This document shows, in pieces, positions 34,916 through 46,380 of a stretch of 64,000 bases of DNA. The first letter of the stretch is position 1; every line of letters begins with the position of its first letter. The stretch spans positions 372,001 through 436,000 of the forward strand of contig CAJFCJ010000019.1 in assembly GCA_904063045.1 (NCBI GenBank), in the 5' to 3' direction. Made by a program: the position numbers and the translations under genes. The notes under the pieces are model-generated. The model did not search any database and had not been told where the DNA came from. It saw nothing but the letters and a program-made list of their open reading frames with translations. The stretch comes from Dimorphilus gyrociliatus. Its lineage: Eukaryota; Annelida; Polychaeta; Dinophilidae.

Positions 34916-35596
34916 AGCTTTGGTCTGAATACTTTTCATTATATTTCCTTCAAGGTTGAAACTTTTCAGGTAAACAAAATACAATAATAATGCGTAAATT
35001 TTTGTTTTTTTATTAACGTCGACCTAATTACAAATCACGTGACAACGTCATTAGCACGTATATTCGGATGAAGAGCGCCAAGGGCGTTACTCGCTAACTC
35101 CTCGACCTTTAAACAAACAAAGAGATGCTATTAGAGTTTTTCGATTAAAGTAATTGGAAGGGAGGGGGAAGGGGTGGAGAGGTAATTTTTTCTTTTCTCT
35201 CCTTTTCACTCCTACGATTTTTGAAATATACTTTTTTCAAATGTAAAATAATGAAAAGGCTACTCGCGTTTGATCTTAACGCGTGTTGGTTTTAAGCGAA
35301 TTAAGGCCTAGTAGACGAATGCTGATTGGCTAATTTGATTTCCGTCGACGTTATAGTTCTGCTCGAAGTAACGCTGATTGCTCGTATTCTTTCATAGATA
35401 TATACCGTTCGGCTTTTAACGAATCAATACGTGTGTATATAGGAGAGAGGAAGACGCCGCATCTAGATTTAGACGCTTCCTGTTTCGGGCGCGCCAGCTG
35501 TAACGCGTTCCAAGGTAGAACGAAGCAGAAGCAAACTTTCTCACGGATAGAAATACTATTTTCTCATCGCTATAGCCTGCAGTCAAAATCGGAATT

Positions 35597-37042
35597 ATGA
35601 TAATTTTCCGTCTTATCCTTTTCACTTCGTTGGCAACATCCCTACGAGCGTTCGTTGTGAAAACAAGTAGGCTTTCAAAGCGTTTCTTTCATTTTTTTCC
35701 TTATTCTTTATAGTAACGTTTTTTATATCCTTCTTTCAAACTAATCGATTGTATTCTTCGCCTATTCTTCGCTCTACCGTCCGCCTTTCTAGTTTACCTT
35801 GACAACGCCAGAGAGTGCCAAACTCGTCTAAGGATTGTAAGAGATGGATTGAACAAGGGTGATACATTTGAAATAAAGTCTGAATCTCTGCCGAGTGAAA
35901 TGACCAATCAACCTCCAGCTGGTATTTAGCTAAATTAAATATAATCGAATCCTATCCAACTATTATTCTCCCTCTTATATTCCCATTGCCTCTTACTTTC
36001 AAATTAATTTCCATCAAATTACAAATAATGTATTACAGAGTGCGGGCCACACGTATTCAATTTCGGAGGTAGATTAGTTAGAGTAAAGGTACACAAATGG
36101 CAGTGCAATATCACTAGGAATAACCCATATATTGCCTTCTACGACAGTTGTGAAACGGAGAGGAATAAGAAGAAACTATTGGTAAGCATTAGTACTTTAA
36201 TGTTAAATATAATCGTTAATTAGAAATATACACAACAGGCAAAGTATTATATATATAATTGCACGGATGCAAACCGTCCAAAACCGATTACGTCCAACGG
36301 AGCCTGCTTATCCATATATCATTACAAAGGGAGTGACAAGATGAAAATGTTAAAATCGGATTATTCGTTTACCTTAGAGGTTATTGCAGGAGAAGGTATG
36401 AATCTTTCACACGTCTAGATAGCTAATTCATAGATTTTAACACCTTATACTTTTATAAAATAATCAAATAAAACTATGTTAACACTACAGAAATCGTTTC
36501 CTTCCCGGCTGGAATTATTGCTGGAATTATTATTGGAAGTATGATTGTAATAATGATTCTGGTCAAGGTCGTCTGTGTTCTGACCGGTTATGAAGACAAA
36601 TTACCTCAAGTCATCTTAGCCAATTCGCCTCAGAAGGAGAGCCTAATTCAGCGTAGCAATGATGCTCTTCGAGTATCGGACGAGAATATAGGTTGGCGTC
36701 TAACAAGTTTGGGTTTTGTAGAGAGCACAGATAAGCATGATTTACCCTTTTCCTAAACACCCTTCTATACTCCTCGTCCTTCCCACTTACTCCTTCTCAT
36801 TCCTTTTTATACTCTTATTCATTAGAAATTTTACCCATTGGCTTTATACTTCTCAACTTCTTTTTCCGAAAGCTTGCTTTGTATCAATAGATATAGGCGA
36901 GGCGGCCGGAACATCTCACCAACGCCGAGCAACAACAAGTAGGTCGATGAAAGAAGAGTTGTCCCTGGTTGACGATGACTTAGAAATGACTAAAATACAA
37001 CGCTACCCTAGTTTTAAAGGTCACTCTTCCAAACTGTTCTGA
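35597..37042 (+). CDS. type I membrane protein with Cys-containing ectodomain, unrecognised
   Basis: Exon 1 (ATG 35597) encodes a signal peptide (MIIFRLILFTSLATSLRAF). Exons at about 35794-35921, 36040-36181 and 36239-36395 give an ectodomain with six cysteines (ARECQ, ECGPH, WQCN, DSCE, YNCT, GACL) and alternating strand-like segments that may form a CUB-like fold. A transmembrane segment (GIIAGIIIGSMIVIMILVKVV) follows, then a cytosolic tail. Two endings are possible: an unspliced stop at 36756, or splicing to a last exon at about 36898-37042 encoding RRATTSRSMKEELSLVDDD...GHSSKLF; the donor for that splice is ambiguous. No family was recognised. Confidence 0.55.
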
Positions 37043-37727
37043 TATTGTTATTTTCTTTTCTAATGAAAGTATTTTATACGCCATCTGGCGATGTATAATA
37101 AATTCGTTTTATAAAAGTCAAATTGTTGATAATTTTTTAATTAGCTAACAAAGTAAAGTTGTTCGTGCCTGAATAAGAATTGACCTGGCGAAATTGTGAC
37201 AACCACGCAGTAAAATTGTAATTCTATATGAAAAATCGAAATATGAAGCGTACTCGAATCTCTATAGTGGCTAATCTCCATCCCTTCATACCCTCGAATC
37301 CCTTTCATTACTATTCTACTCGAAAAATCAACTATTTTCCTTAAACCGAAGAAACCTTACACACAGCAAACTAATAAACTCTTTTCTTTAAAACCAGAAA
37401 ATAAATAGCCATAACGTTCTTTTATCCTCACTTCCTGGGGAGTCTTTCCAATCTCAATAAAAAGGAATTTTCTTTCTCCTTGGTAGCGGTAAAAAAGAGT
37501 AAAATTTCCTTTCTTCATTTCCTATACAGTACTACCTAATTTAGAAAGAGATAATTATAGTAATTGAATTATTTTACTCGACAAAGCCTACGAAAGGCGC
37601 TATTTCTCATATTTCTTGTACATCCGTTCAATTAGACATTGAAATGTATTAATTTTCTTCCTTTTCTTTGTTTTCTTTTTATAAAAACGTCAAACTAATT
37701 TTCAAAATATATTAAATAATTATTTCA
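37043..37727. other. intergenic
   Basis: This 685-bp AT-rich spacer lies between tandem plus-strand genes. A TACGCCATCTGGCG motif (CTCF/YY1-like and palindromic in part) is at 37077-37090, 35 bp past the upstream stop codon. Confidence 0.4.
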
Positions 37728-39444
37728 ATGTCTCATGATAGAACTTCCCCTATGTCGTCTATCTATCGTCTACAGACCGACAGAAGAGGCTACATCGACG
37801 ATCTTGCATCAAGGACGTCATCCATTATGTCATTTACAAGCGTTGCTAATCCTAGCCCGAACGAGTTAAAAGACAGTGATGAATTGGAACTTAGACAATT
37901 TTTGGAGGAAGAAGATAAGGAATTAGCCAAGTTGTTAAGCTATTGCGACGATATGAAAAAATCGAGGGTAAAAAACGAGGAAAGTGAGTACTCCATTCTC
38001 TATTTGTTAAAGCTTCTGCTATTTTCTAGATTTTCTTTTCAGAATTGCAACGTTCTTCAAGCCAAAACCTTACGAATTCACCTCACAGCGTAATTGTTCG
38101 TCGTGGAGGTCGTAGTTCAACGGATGGGGTTGTGGCTTACGAGTCCCTGGGCGGGTTTGACAAGAATTTGAGCAACACCCTAAAAATTGACATACCAGAT
38201 GTACCGAAATCAAAGAAAGAAAAACCCAAATTGCCACTAGTTACAAACCCTTATACTGGTGTCCACTTAGAGTTTGATCAAGAGGAAAGAACTCAAGAGG
38301 CTGATTATAGGCTTTTAAGAACAAAATGGAGTAGATCTTACGCTGAGGTAACTGGGGCCAAACGTGGTATGGGAGCGGTCGAATGTATTCTTCCTCAGTT
38401 ACCAGTTTTAAATTCTAACGAGGTTTGTATATTTGCAAACAATGTATATTTTTCTCTAGCCAATCTTTAGCCAACTTCAATCATAAAACTAAATTGATGC
38501 AGGTAAAGTTCATTCGACAAAAAGAAACAGGCGAACCTATATGTCTGGGATCAGGATCAAGGGCAGCGTGTTTTTTAGGGGAATTTCAGAATCATACAGT
38601 CTGCGTAAAGATTTATAATAATGCGAATGTCGTTCTGGTTGTCAAAGAGGCTAAAATGATGCAACATCTTTATCAATCTGATCCAAATATTGCTCCCAAA
38701 TTTTTTGGCTTTATACATTTAGCACCCCATTTAGAGCACCCATTCGTCAGTATTGCTTTAGTAGTAGAGTTCATTGGTGATTACGAAAGGCAACAATCGA
38801 CCAGCCTACAACAATTAGTCGATATGGAACAGGCGAGAAGGGCGGCAGGAACTCACTTTATGAGAAATGTAGAATGGTTAGCTCTACTGTTAAAAGTCGG
38901 TACCGTATTAGAACAAGTGCATCGCAAATTGATTATACTTGGTGGAATGAGAGCGAGACATATTGGATTAAAATGGAAAGGATTCGGATATGATAAACCG
39001 TGTATACTTAATGTGTTTAGGGCAAGACTTCTTTCAGTTTCTACAATTAAACATCAAAAGGATAAGGATGAAATAATAAAAATTGGTAATACCGGCCACG
39101 AGACTGATGCAACATCAATGGCTGCCTTAGTGTCCGACATAAATAAAGCACTTAAACTTGGGTTGGATGAGGCTACGTCCCATGCCAGAAGAGACGCTCC
39201 ACTTAACGATTGGTGGGGCCTTCGTGACACAATTCGATTTTTAGCAACACGGCTTAACGCGGCCCTTGGTTCAGAGGCCGGAGGCGATCGAAATAAAAAT
39301 AACACGCTTCCGTCGAAGACCGAAAAATGTTTATGGAACAAAGTTATAGAAAGCTCGAAAAATCCATCAGTTAAAAGTCCTTTGACAAATTTCAGATCAA
39401 TAGACCCTACTTCGGCCGATCTATCATCTATTCAATCCAAGTAA
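37728..39444 (+). CDS. kinase-fold protein lacking catalytic residues
   Basis: Three exons (37728 to about 37981, 38042-38420, about 38503-39444) encode roughly 500 residues. After a polar N-terminus there is a kinase-like domain: Gly-loop-like CLGSGSRAACFLGEF, a putative ATP-binding lysine in VCVKIY, an alpha-C Glu in KEAKMMQHL and a hinge ALVVEFIGD. The catalytic-loop position reads VHRKLIILGGMRARHIGLK rather than HRDLKPEN, and the DFG position reads LNVFRA. Both catalytic aspartates therefore appear to be missing, which suggests a pseudokinase. No family assignment was possible. It is convergent with the thioredoxin gene at about 140 bp. Confidence 0.6.
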
Positions 39445-39582
39445 CAAGGATACGATGACAAAAGAAATAAAACGAAAATTTATTTCTTTCAGAGACTCTC
39501 CTTAATAAAAATCTTTAAATGAGTACTAATTATATATTCTTTTGCTGTCCAATGGTGCTTTAGTAATTACTGGAATAGATTG

Positions 39583-40303
39583 CTAAAGAAAACGATTAAA
39601 TACATCCGCACCGAAGTGACAATAGTTAAAATTTGCTTTAGTCCAATCTTGTTGACCCATGCGATGCTGAATCAACTGGATGATCTGTGACGTAATCGTC
39701 AGTATTACCGCAAAAAACTCTCATAGCCATTTTCCAAAATCTTTCAATAATCGATCCTTTATTAGACTAATTAGGATAAGAAAAGCCTCATTTAGCCTAT
39801 CATATTTAAATTTATCAAATATCAGTTTACGCTAACCTGATCTTCTGTGTACAAACCGTGATCAATGTGACAATGTTTTCGTATAAGATCTTCCAAATTA
39901 TCGCCGCTTGCCCCGCATATTTCATCAATTTTCTTCTGATGTTTATATAATACAAACGTTGGTAAAGATGTAATCCCTTGCCTTTCGGCAATGTTCTTTA
40001 TAGAACGAAAAATATTAATTATGTCAAAGCGATATTTAACAAATAGAGGTATAACCTCAAATACTTCAATGTCAAGTTTAATAAAAACAACATCTTTATA
40101 TTTGTTGGCTAGCTGTTTATACTTGGGTACCATCTTTCGACAAGGTCCACACCTAATTTATTCACTATGTTGTGTACAGTATAGAATAGTTATTAACATT
40201 ACCATGCAGCAAAAAAGTCGACAACAACAATTTTATCGTCCGCTTCTTTCAACAACTCATTAAAATGAGATTCTGATGTTAAAACTATAACTTTTCCTGT
40301 CAT
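39583..40303 (-). CDS. thioredoxin with C-terminal extension
   Basis: Four exons (40303-40203, 40152-40065, 39995-39837, 39684-39583) sum to 450 nt, 149 residues. The active site reads DFFAAWCGPCRKMVPKY, with the intron falling inside the Trp codon just before the first Cys. The cis-Pro region GITSLPTFVLYKHQKK is typical of thioredoxin, a disulphide reductase. Canonical thioredoxin ends about 40 residues earlier; here a tail continues through the last exon (DWTKANFNYCHFGADVFNRFL). That last exon is less certain: without splicing the protein would end ...EDQVSVN. The 69-nt second intron is a multiple of three and has no stop codon. Confidence 0.82.
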
Positions 40304-40537
40304 TACTGTTACTATTCTAATTATTTCTTTTTCATTCTTTATTTATATAATATAAAAATAAACATTCCGTTTTTTTTCAACATTTAAACACAATTTAGCC
40401 TATATTTTGTAGAAGATATACATTATTCATGAATATGCACGTATATATATACAGTTATATATATATATACCGTTTAGTTAAAATATACATAAATTTACAC
40501 GTTTGTATATAAAAGAAAAATGTTTACAAACATATTA

Positions 40538-41375
40538 TTACTGTTTTGTTGAGTTTTCTAGTGCTTGTAGTTCTTTTTCTAGCGAAATGCATGCACTCTC
40601 TATTTCATAATTTTTACCAACAAGTACCACCCAACGTTCTTCTAATTCCTTAAGATTACCACCAGTTGTCGTTTGCTCACTCTTCCTATTCCAATTTATA
40701 TCTTGAATTTCTTTCCTAAGATATAAGAAAGATAATTAGAATAGTTATTATTTTAGAACAAAGAAGAATGCGATTTTTTTAAGATCTTACTTCAAAGCGC
40801 TAAGCTGCTTCTGCGCACTGCGAAGCATGTATTGGAGGGTGTCGTTATGTTGCTTCCATACTTCAGGACCATAAGTTGATAAAAGGTTCAAGTTCATTAT
40901 TCTTAATGCCTAAGGATTAAATACAATATAATTAGGGCTAAATTAGTTATATTTTTTAATATTCTGTAAAAATATCTTTTACTTGATGTTCCAATTGAGC
41001 GTGAGAATTATTTACGCTCTCTTGCCAAGAACTAAAGTCTGTTACTTTGCCAGCTGGAGGCTGAGGTAATTCATAACGTTTCATGCTTAATACTTCCATT
41101 GGAGCTCTAGCTTGTAATCTTTCAAATTCTTGTTTCATTACGTCTGTTTCAAAAGCTGTGTAATTGGCAGAGGGTAAATGTTCCAGATAGTTTTTAGTAG
41201 GTCTATATCGACGTGTTTCTTCATCAACTAAAGATTGAGCCTGAAGCCGATTGAAATCTAACGATAATGGGGTGATATGAAATATTAAAAGAAATCTTAC
41301 AGCTTCCCTAACGCCTGGATCTTCATATCCTTGATCGTAGTAAGGCAATGCATCCACTAAAACTTCTGATGCCAT
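40538..41375 (-). CDS. BCAS2: pre-mRNA-splicing factor SPF27 (BCAS2)
   Basis: BCAS2/SPF27 is a small helical subunit of the Prp19 (NTC) spliceosome complex. Four exons run from ATG 41375. The N-terminus [21 protein letters not shown], then the [13 protein letters not shown] block, [21 protein letters not shown] and [16 protein letters not shown] follow the human protein closely. The C-terminal exons give [23 protein letters not shown] and [21 protein letters not shown], a predicted coiled coil. Introns are short. It lies 234 bp upstream of thioredoxin on the same strand and is divergent from the DDAH gene. Confidence 0.93.
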
Positions 41376-42426
41376 TCTTGAGCAGAAATAGTAAGGAAGT
41401 AATAAGAAACAAAACAAAGATTATAGCCGAAAATTTGCAAACGATAGCGGTATAACAAATAGTCAAGTTCTTAAATCAAATCTTATTCAAGATTTTTCTC
41501 GGTGTCCATGGTTGAACAAATTTTCAAAATACTTTTTTACGTACTAAAACACACACATAAAATCCTAATTATACAAAATTCTTTAATATTTTAAAGAAAA
41601 AAAATAATTATAATAATATTCATATCTCCGTTTGCTTACAATTTTTATAGGTTAATTTATTATACTAATTAGTATGTTTTACATACAAATGAGTTCTATA
41701 AATTTCAGCAGTTTCTTTCGAACATTATTCAAATAGTTTAAAGGGAAATATGGTTAAACGATGAATAATACCTGTTAGGTGTATTTTAAAACTAAACTTA
41801 TAGTACAACCATTCTTGTTTCTGTGTTTTAAATTTTTAAATTCGTTTAAAGAAGTAAACCTTTTTATTGCTCTGATAAATTTAGTTTAATACATGTTTTT
41901 CAAATGTAATTTAATTACAATAATGCACAAATGCGTTTCTATGGACAATTTATTGTACTTCAATTTTTTACGGTTGTTGTAATGGGCTTTTTGAATATAA
42001 CGGCGGGTTATATATGACTCTCTGAAACTAAAAATAACTTATGATCTGTACTTTGTTTTTATGACGGAGTGATAATGGACGTTTTAGCGAATCAGCATTC
42101 TTTCTCGATAAAAAGTGATAGGATTGAGAAAGCCCTCAAAAAGAAAAATGAAGTCAGTTAAAATAGTTCGTCATAGGTTAACTACTTTTTTAATATATTT
42201 TATCCCAAATTGCTGACTATTACTAAAATATGTAAATAGATTTCACTGGAAATAATTATATAAAGCATTTGAGTCACATTTATAACTTTTAATAAATATC
42301 GCGTAGTAATACATATGACAGTTAGCGAACTTACGCGCAGCTCCGGACTTCCGGTATAATCCATTTCATTTATACCTTAATTGATAAAAGGCGTGAGTAT
42401 CCGGAATTTCTTGTAGCGTGGCATAC
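41376..42426. promoter_or_regulatory. BCAS2/DDAH divergent intergenic region
   Basis: This 1.05-kb AT-rich interval lies between divergent start codons. No discrete element was recognised, but both promoters should lie here. Confidence 0.4.
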
Positions 42427-43827
42427 ATGACTTCATTACGCCGACAAGATCCTAGGTTAAATTGTTTCAAAGCTGATTATGCTTTGATAACAAGAATAGC
42501 GACCAACATTGACTCATCATCAAGTTATCCCTATGTTCAACAAAACTCAAAAATTGACGTACCCAGGGCAAGAGAAGAACAGGAGGAATTCATTGATGTC
42601 CTTCGTAGAATAGCTATTGATGTTATAGAATTGCCCTGTGACGAAAGACATCCAGATGGCCTATTCATTGGTGATTGTGCTGTTGTGATTAATGGAACTG
42701 CATTAATCTGTAACCCACCATCTGAAGATGGAGCCCCTCCCAGGCAAGGTGAATTAACGGTAGTAAGACAGGTGCTGAAAAAAGAGTTGGGACTGAAAAT
42801 CGTTGAAGTTGACAGCGAAAAAGGAAAGGCAGTAGTTTGTGGTTAGTAGTTCGAAAGTAATTTTGTTATTACTAGAGATATTAGACAAAAAATTATTTTT
42901 TTTAAGTTAAATATAAATTAAGTATTATATTACATTGTATCTATAAATAATGTGTATAAGTAATGTTTAAAGTGTTGATGTAATCTTATATCTACCACCG
43001 TTTAGCCTTAGATAACCTGAGTTGTAAACATTATTTTGGATAAAAATCTTGGGAATCAGTATATATATACACAAGCGTAGATTCTATATAGACATTTGAT
43101 ATTGAACACATTCTGCATATATATAAACACAATATATATAATGATAGGAAATAATATAAGATTAACTTAATGGGTCATTATCTATTCCTCCAATTTTATA
43201 CACTATTACTATTTATTAGGAATTTGTTAATCTTTCGTTCCATTCAATCAGAAGTAGATTTTCATCGTTATGCATATTTTATCTGTTGACTAGTCAAACA
43301 TTAGGTCTTAATAGTCCTTATCTATTATTCCAGGCACGGACGTTCTATGGACAGGTCGCGAAATTTTTGTTGGCATAGGGAAAAGAACCAATATTTTAGG
43401 GGCTCAATCTGTGGCAAAAGCTTTTCCTGAATACAGTACATCGATAGTAAACGTCCGCGAACCGTATCTTCATCTTAAAGACTGCGTTTCTCTATGTGGT
43501 CCTGAAATTTTGGCGATTGCTAAATCAAATGCTGCGAAAGAAATGCTAAGGGAGATGAGAAAAGCTGGCCATGGATATAAGATGATCGAAGTTGAAGAGG
43601 ATCTAGCTGCCAACACCATTTATTGTAATAATACCGTAATTCACTTGTCCAGTGATACTATACCCAGAAGTATAGGTCTGTTCAAAGATAAATTGGATTT
43701 CCAATGTGTGCCTGTTGAAATCAAAGAGCCGCTCAAAAGAGGCGCAGGCCTATCAAATATTGTTCTATTAGTTAATAAGCAGAAACATTTAAGAAGTATC
43801 ATGACTACTGCTACTTCAGCTCAGTAG
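42427..43827 (+). CDS. DDAH1: dimethylarginine dimethylaminohydrolase homologue, catalytic Cys lost
   Basis: DDAH hydrolyses asymmetric dimethylarginine to citrulline, relieving nitric-oxide synthase inhibition. Two exons (42427-42841, 43334-43827) sum to 909 nt, 302 residues, from ATG 42427. Family blocks are clear: VIELPCDERHPDGLFIGDCAVV (human FVEDVAVV; Asp83 conserved, adjacent Glu replaced by Gly), VLWTGREIFVGIGKRTN, PYLHLKDCVSL (catalytic His185) and AANTIY. The active-site segment that reads GLLTCCSVLINK in human DDAH1 reads GAGLSNIVLLVNK here, so the nucleophilic Cys is replaced by Asn280. The protein may be inactive or have another role. The intron is about 490 bp, large for this window. 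Confidence 0.85.
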
Positions 43828-46380
43828 TACTTGGTATTACATTAATAGAATCGTATTGAATAGTCGAATTTTGCACTAAAAAATTTTACAAAGTGCTAGT
43901 AAAAAAAGAGAGAAGGTAGAAAAAAATTCGATTATCTAGTATGGAATATGATTATCTTTGGCTTATATGTTCTTTTTTTCCTTCTTTTTTTTTACGTTTG
44001 TCTGCATAAATGTACTAGTTAACTGACTAAAAAACTTGCTTAACTTACCTGTTTTTTGTTTACTAAATAAGGTGACAATTAATAATAATATGTTTCCTTG
44101 GTTTATATACTTAGAAAAAGAGATTGAACACTATTTACGAAGTAATTAATATCGAAAATTGTAAAAATTAGTTTTTTTATTATTTTATAAGAGAAAAGCT
44201 TGTTCTACTTAACCATTTAAGAAAGATTAACACACACATATATATATCTATATATACTTTTTTTGATAATCAAAAAGATAAGTTTTTGTTTTCAAGTTAC
44301 AGTTAACTAGTGTCCAAGCTAGATATTCTTCTGAGTATGAATGTATTCTGTTCATAAAAATGTATACTTAATTAATTGAAAGGTTTTAAACCTCCCGAGT
44401 TTTCTACTGTAGCTTGAATGTTATTGCTAACTGTAGCTTTTCTGCTGCATTGATATTTTTCAATTCTGAATACTGTAGATTTTTCTATAATTATTATAAG
44501 ATGTGTCTTCTACGTTGGTTTTTAGCCATTAGATTGTGCGATTAGTTACCAATACAGTGTATATTAAAAAATGAAATGAGTAAAAAAAATCATAATATGT
44601 TAATTTACTTTAAAAACTATTTTAAAAATTTACCTGAGTCAAATTTGCCCTACTTTTCCTAATATTTATATAATTATATAATATAACATACCTGTGATTA
44701 AAATACTATTCATAATAAATATTTATTGGATGTAAATTATACGAAAATAATACTAAACAAATAATAGTTAAATCATTAGAAATTTATTAATTTGTTGAAT
44801 TTTTATTGTTTAAACAAGATCAAAAGTCCATCCTCCTTTTTTTGTCTTTCCTTTGTTCAAATAATTCATAAGAAGTATAGTGTAAATACAATAATATTAG
44901 TAATTGTACACTATTCTTCGTTTAATTATTGAATATTTGTGCCAATATGAAGTATTCTTTTAATACCATCTTCAAAGTGGAAAAATTGATAAAATAATTT
45001 CTCAAACTCATACGCCATCTATGGGATTTGAATGAGAATAGTTTTTTATTTAAAAAGTTGAAAGAGACTACTCCTTAATTTAAGAATTAAGTCATTTTTC
45101 TGTAAAGTTCGAGTATAAATATGGTCAAAAAAGGTTGGTTAATAGTTGATTGTTAGTGGTTGAATATACAGTATCATACTCATGTTGGATTAACCAAGAT
45201 TAATAACAGTCCCTAGAAAAATTTATTAAAAATCCTTGATAATCTAATTTATTTTCATTTATTTTAATCATAAACTTCGAGATCAGATGTAAAATAATAT
45301 TAGAAATACCCAAATGAATACGTATTCCGAGAATGATGTGATTAGTCAGAATTTTACACACTCCCTAGGACATTGACACCGATAAAGCAATTGTGATGGA
45401 GAGAATAAGAAACAAACTGTGTTGTTAAGATGGATGGTTAATGAAAATTTTGGAGAAGAATAGAGCTTTTTTTTTTCTTTTTAAAAAAAACTCCATCAAT
45501 CTCTATGATTGATTGTTTCTTTGAACAAAAGATATTATTGATTCATATTTTTAACTTTTTAATTCCCGAGATATGCTACTTGAAAATTCATGCTATTTAC
45601 TCTCTTTATATTCTTACATTATGTAGAAATGTTGATCAATAGTAAGGAAAATAGTTCAAAGGAAATAGTTTAACGATATTATTGTATATCGTATAAATAT
45701 AGTCTTATTATAGACAGATATATGATCCATTAGTTTTTATAATAATAAAAAAATGCTCATAATACACTTCCGGTTTCTGAAAATAAAACTTTCTTTACTT
45801 TTTTCTCTCTCTATTACTCTCCCTCTCTTCTGATTTCGATTTTTATGCAAAGCGTCCATTCATTAATCGTTAAATACAACACTTCCGATCTGGAGTAATC
45901 GTAAAGCCTTGTCTCAGTAGCTATTCTTAAAAATCAGGCTAATGAGATTAAATTATCTATAAAAAAAAACTTCTATCTAATTATTCGTTATCAAGTAGAT
46001 AATTTAACAATAAGTAGTACTCGTGTAGTATGAGTTTGTACCTAGCATAGACTTTGCAGCCTAATATTGTAAATACATTTCAATACGAATGATACGATAA
46101 GATGCCTTATCTATTATAATTATACCTAATGGGTGTGAATTTCAGTCGACTTAATATCTTCGTTTGATGTTTTAAGGTAGTGTTTAGTCACGAATCGTTC
46201 AAAGAAAGATTAATCCCGGTAAATACCTTTGAAAAATAGAGTTGATTTTTCGAACAGCATAAGAATAAAATAAGGCCATTTTTGGTTGATACTAAAAGTT
46301 GACCTTTGTTCTGCGAAAACTTCTCCAGACATTTTTTTCAATTTTTTTCGTTATTAGAGAAGGAACACAGTGACATTATT
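43828..46380. other. 2.5-kb AT-rich intergenic region
   Basis: No exon or RNA gene was identified. It contains TACGCCATCTATGG (CTCF/YY1-like) at 45011-45024. The left end is presumably the DDAH 3' UTR. The rest is low-complexity AT-rich DNA with poly-T tracts. Confidence 0.45.

Larger units (their letters stand above)
33349..35596. other. 2.2-kb non-coding region upstream of FANCB and the type I membrane gene
   Basis: No exon was supported. It contains TAGCGCCCCCTTGTTGA at 33432-33448, a strong CTCF-type match 84 bp upstream of the FANCB start, a long (CT)n tract at about 34859-34913, and TCACGTGAC at 35035-35043. The right third is G+C-richer and likely holds the promoter of the downstream plus-strand gene. 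Confidence 0.45.
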
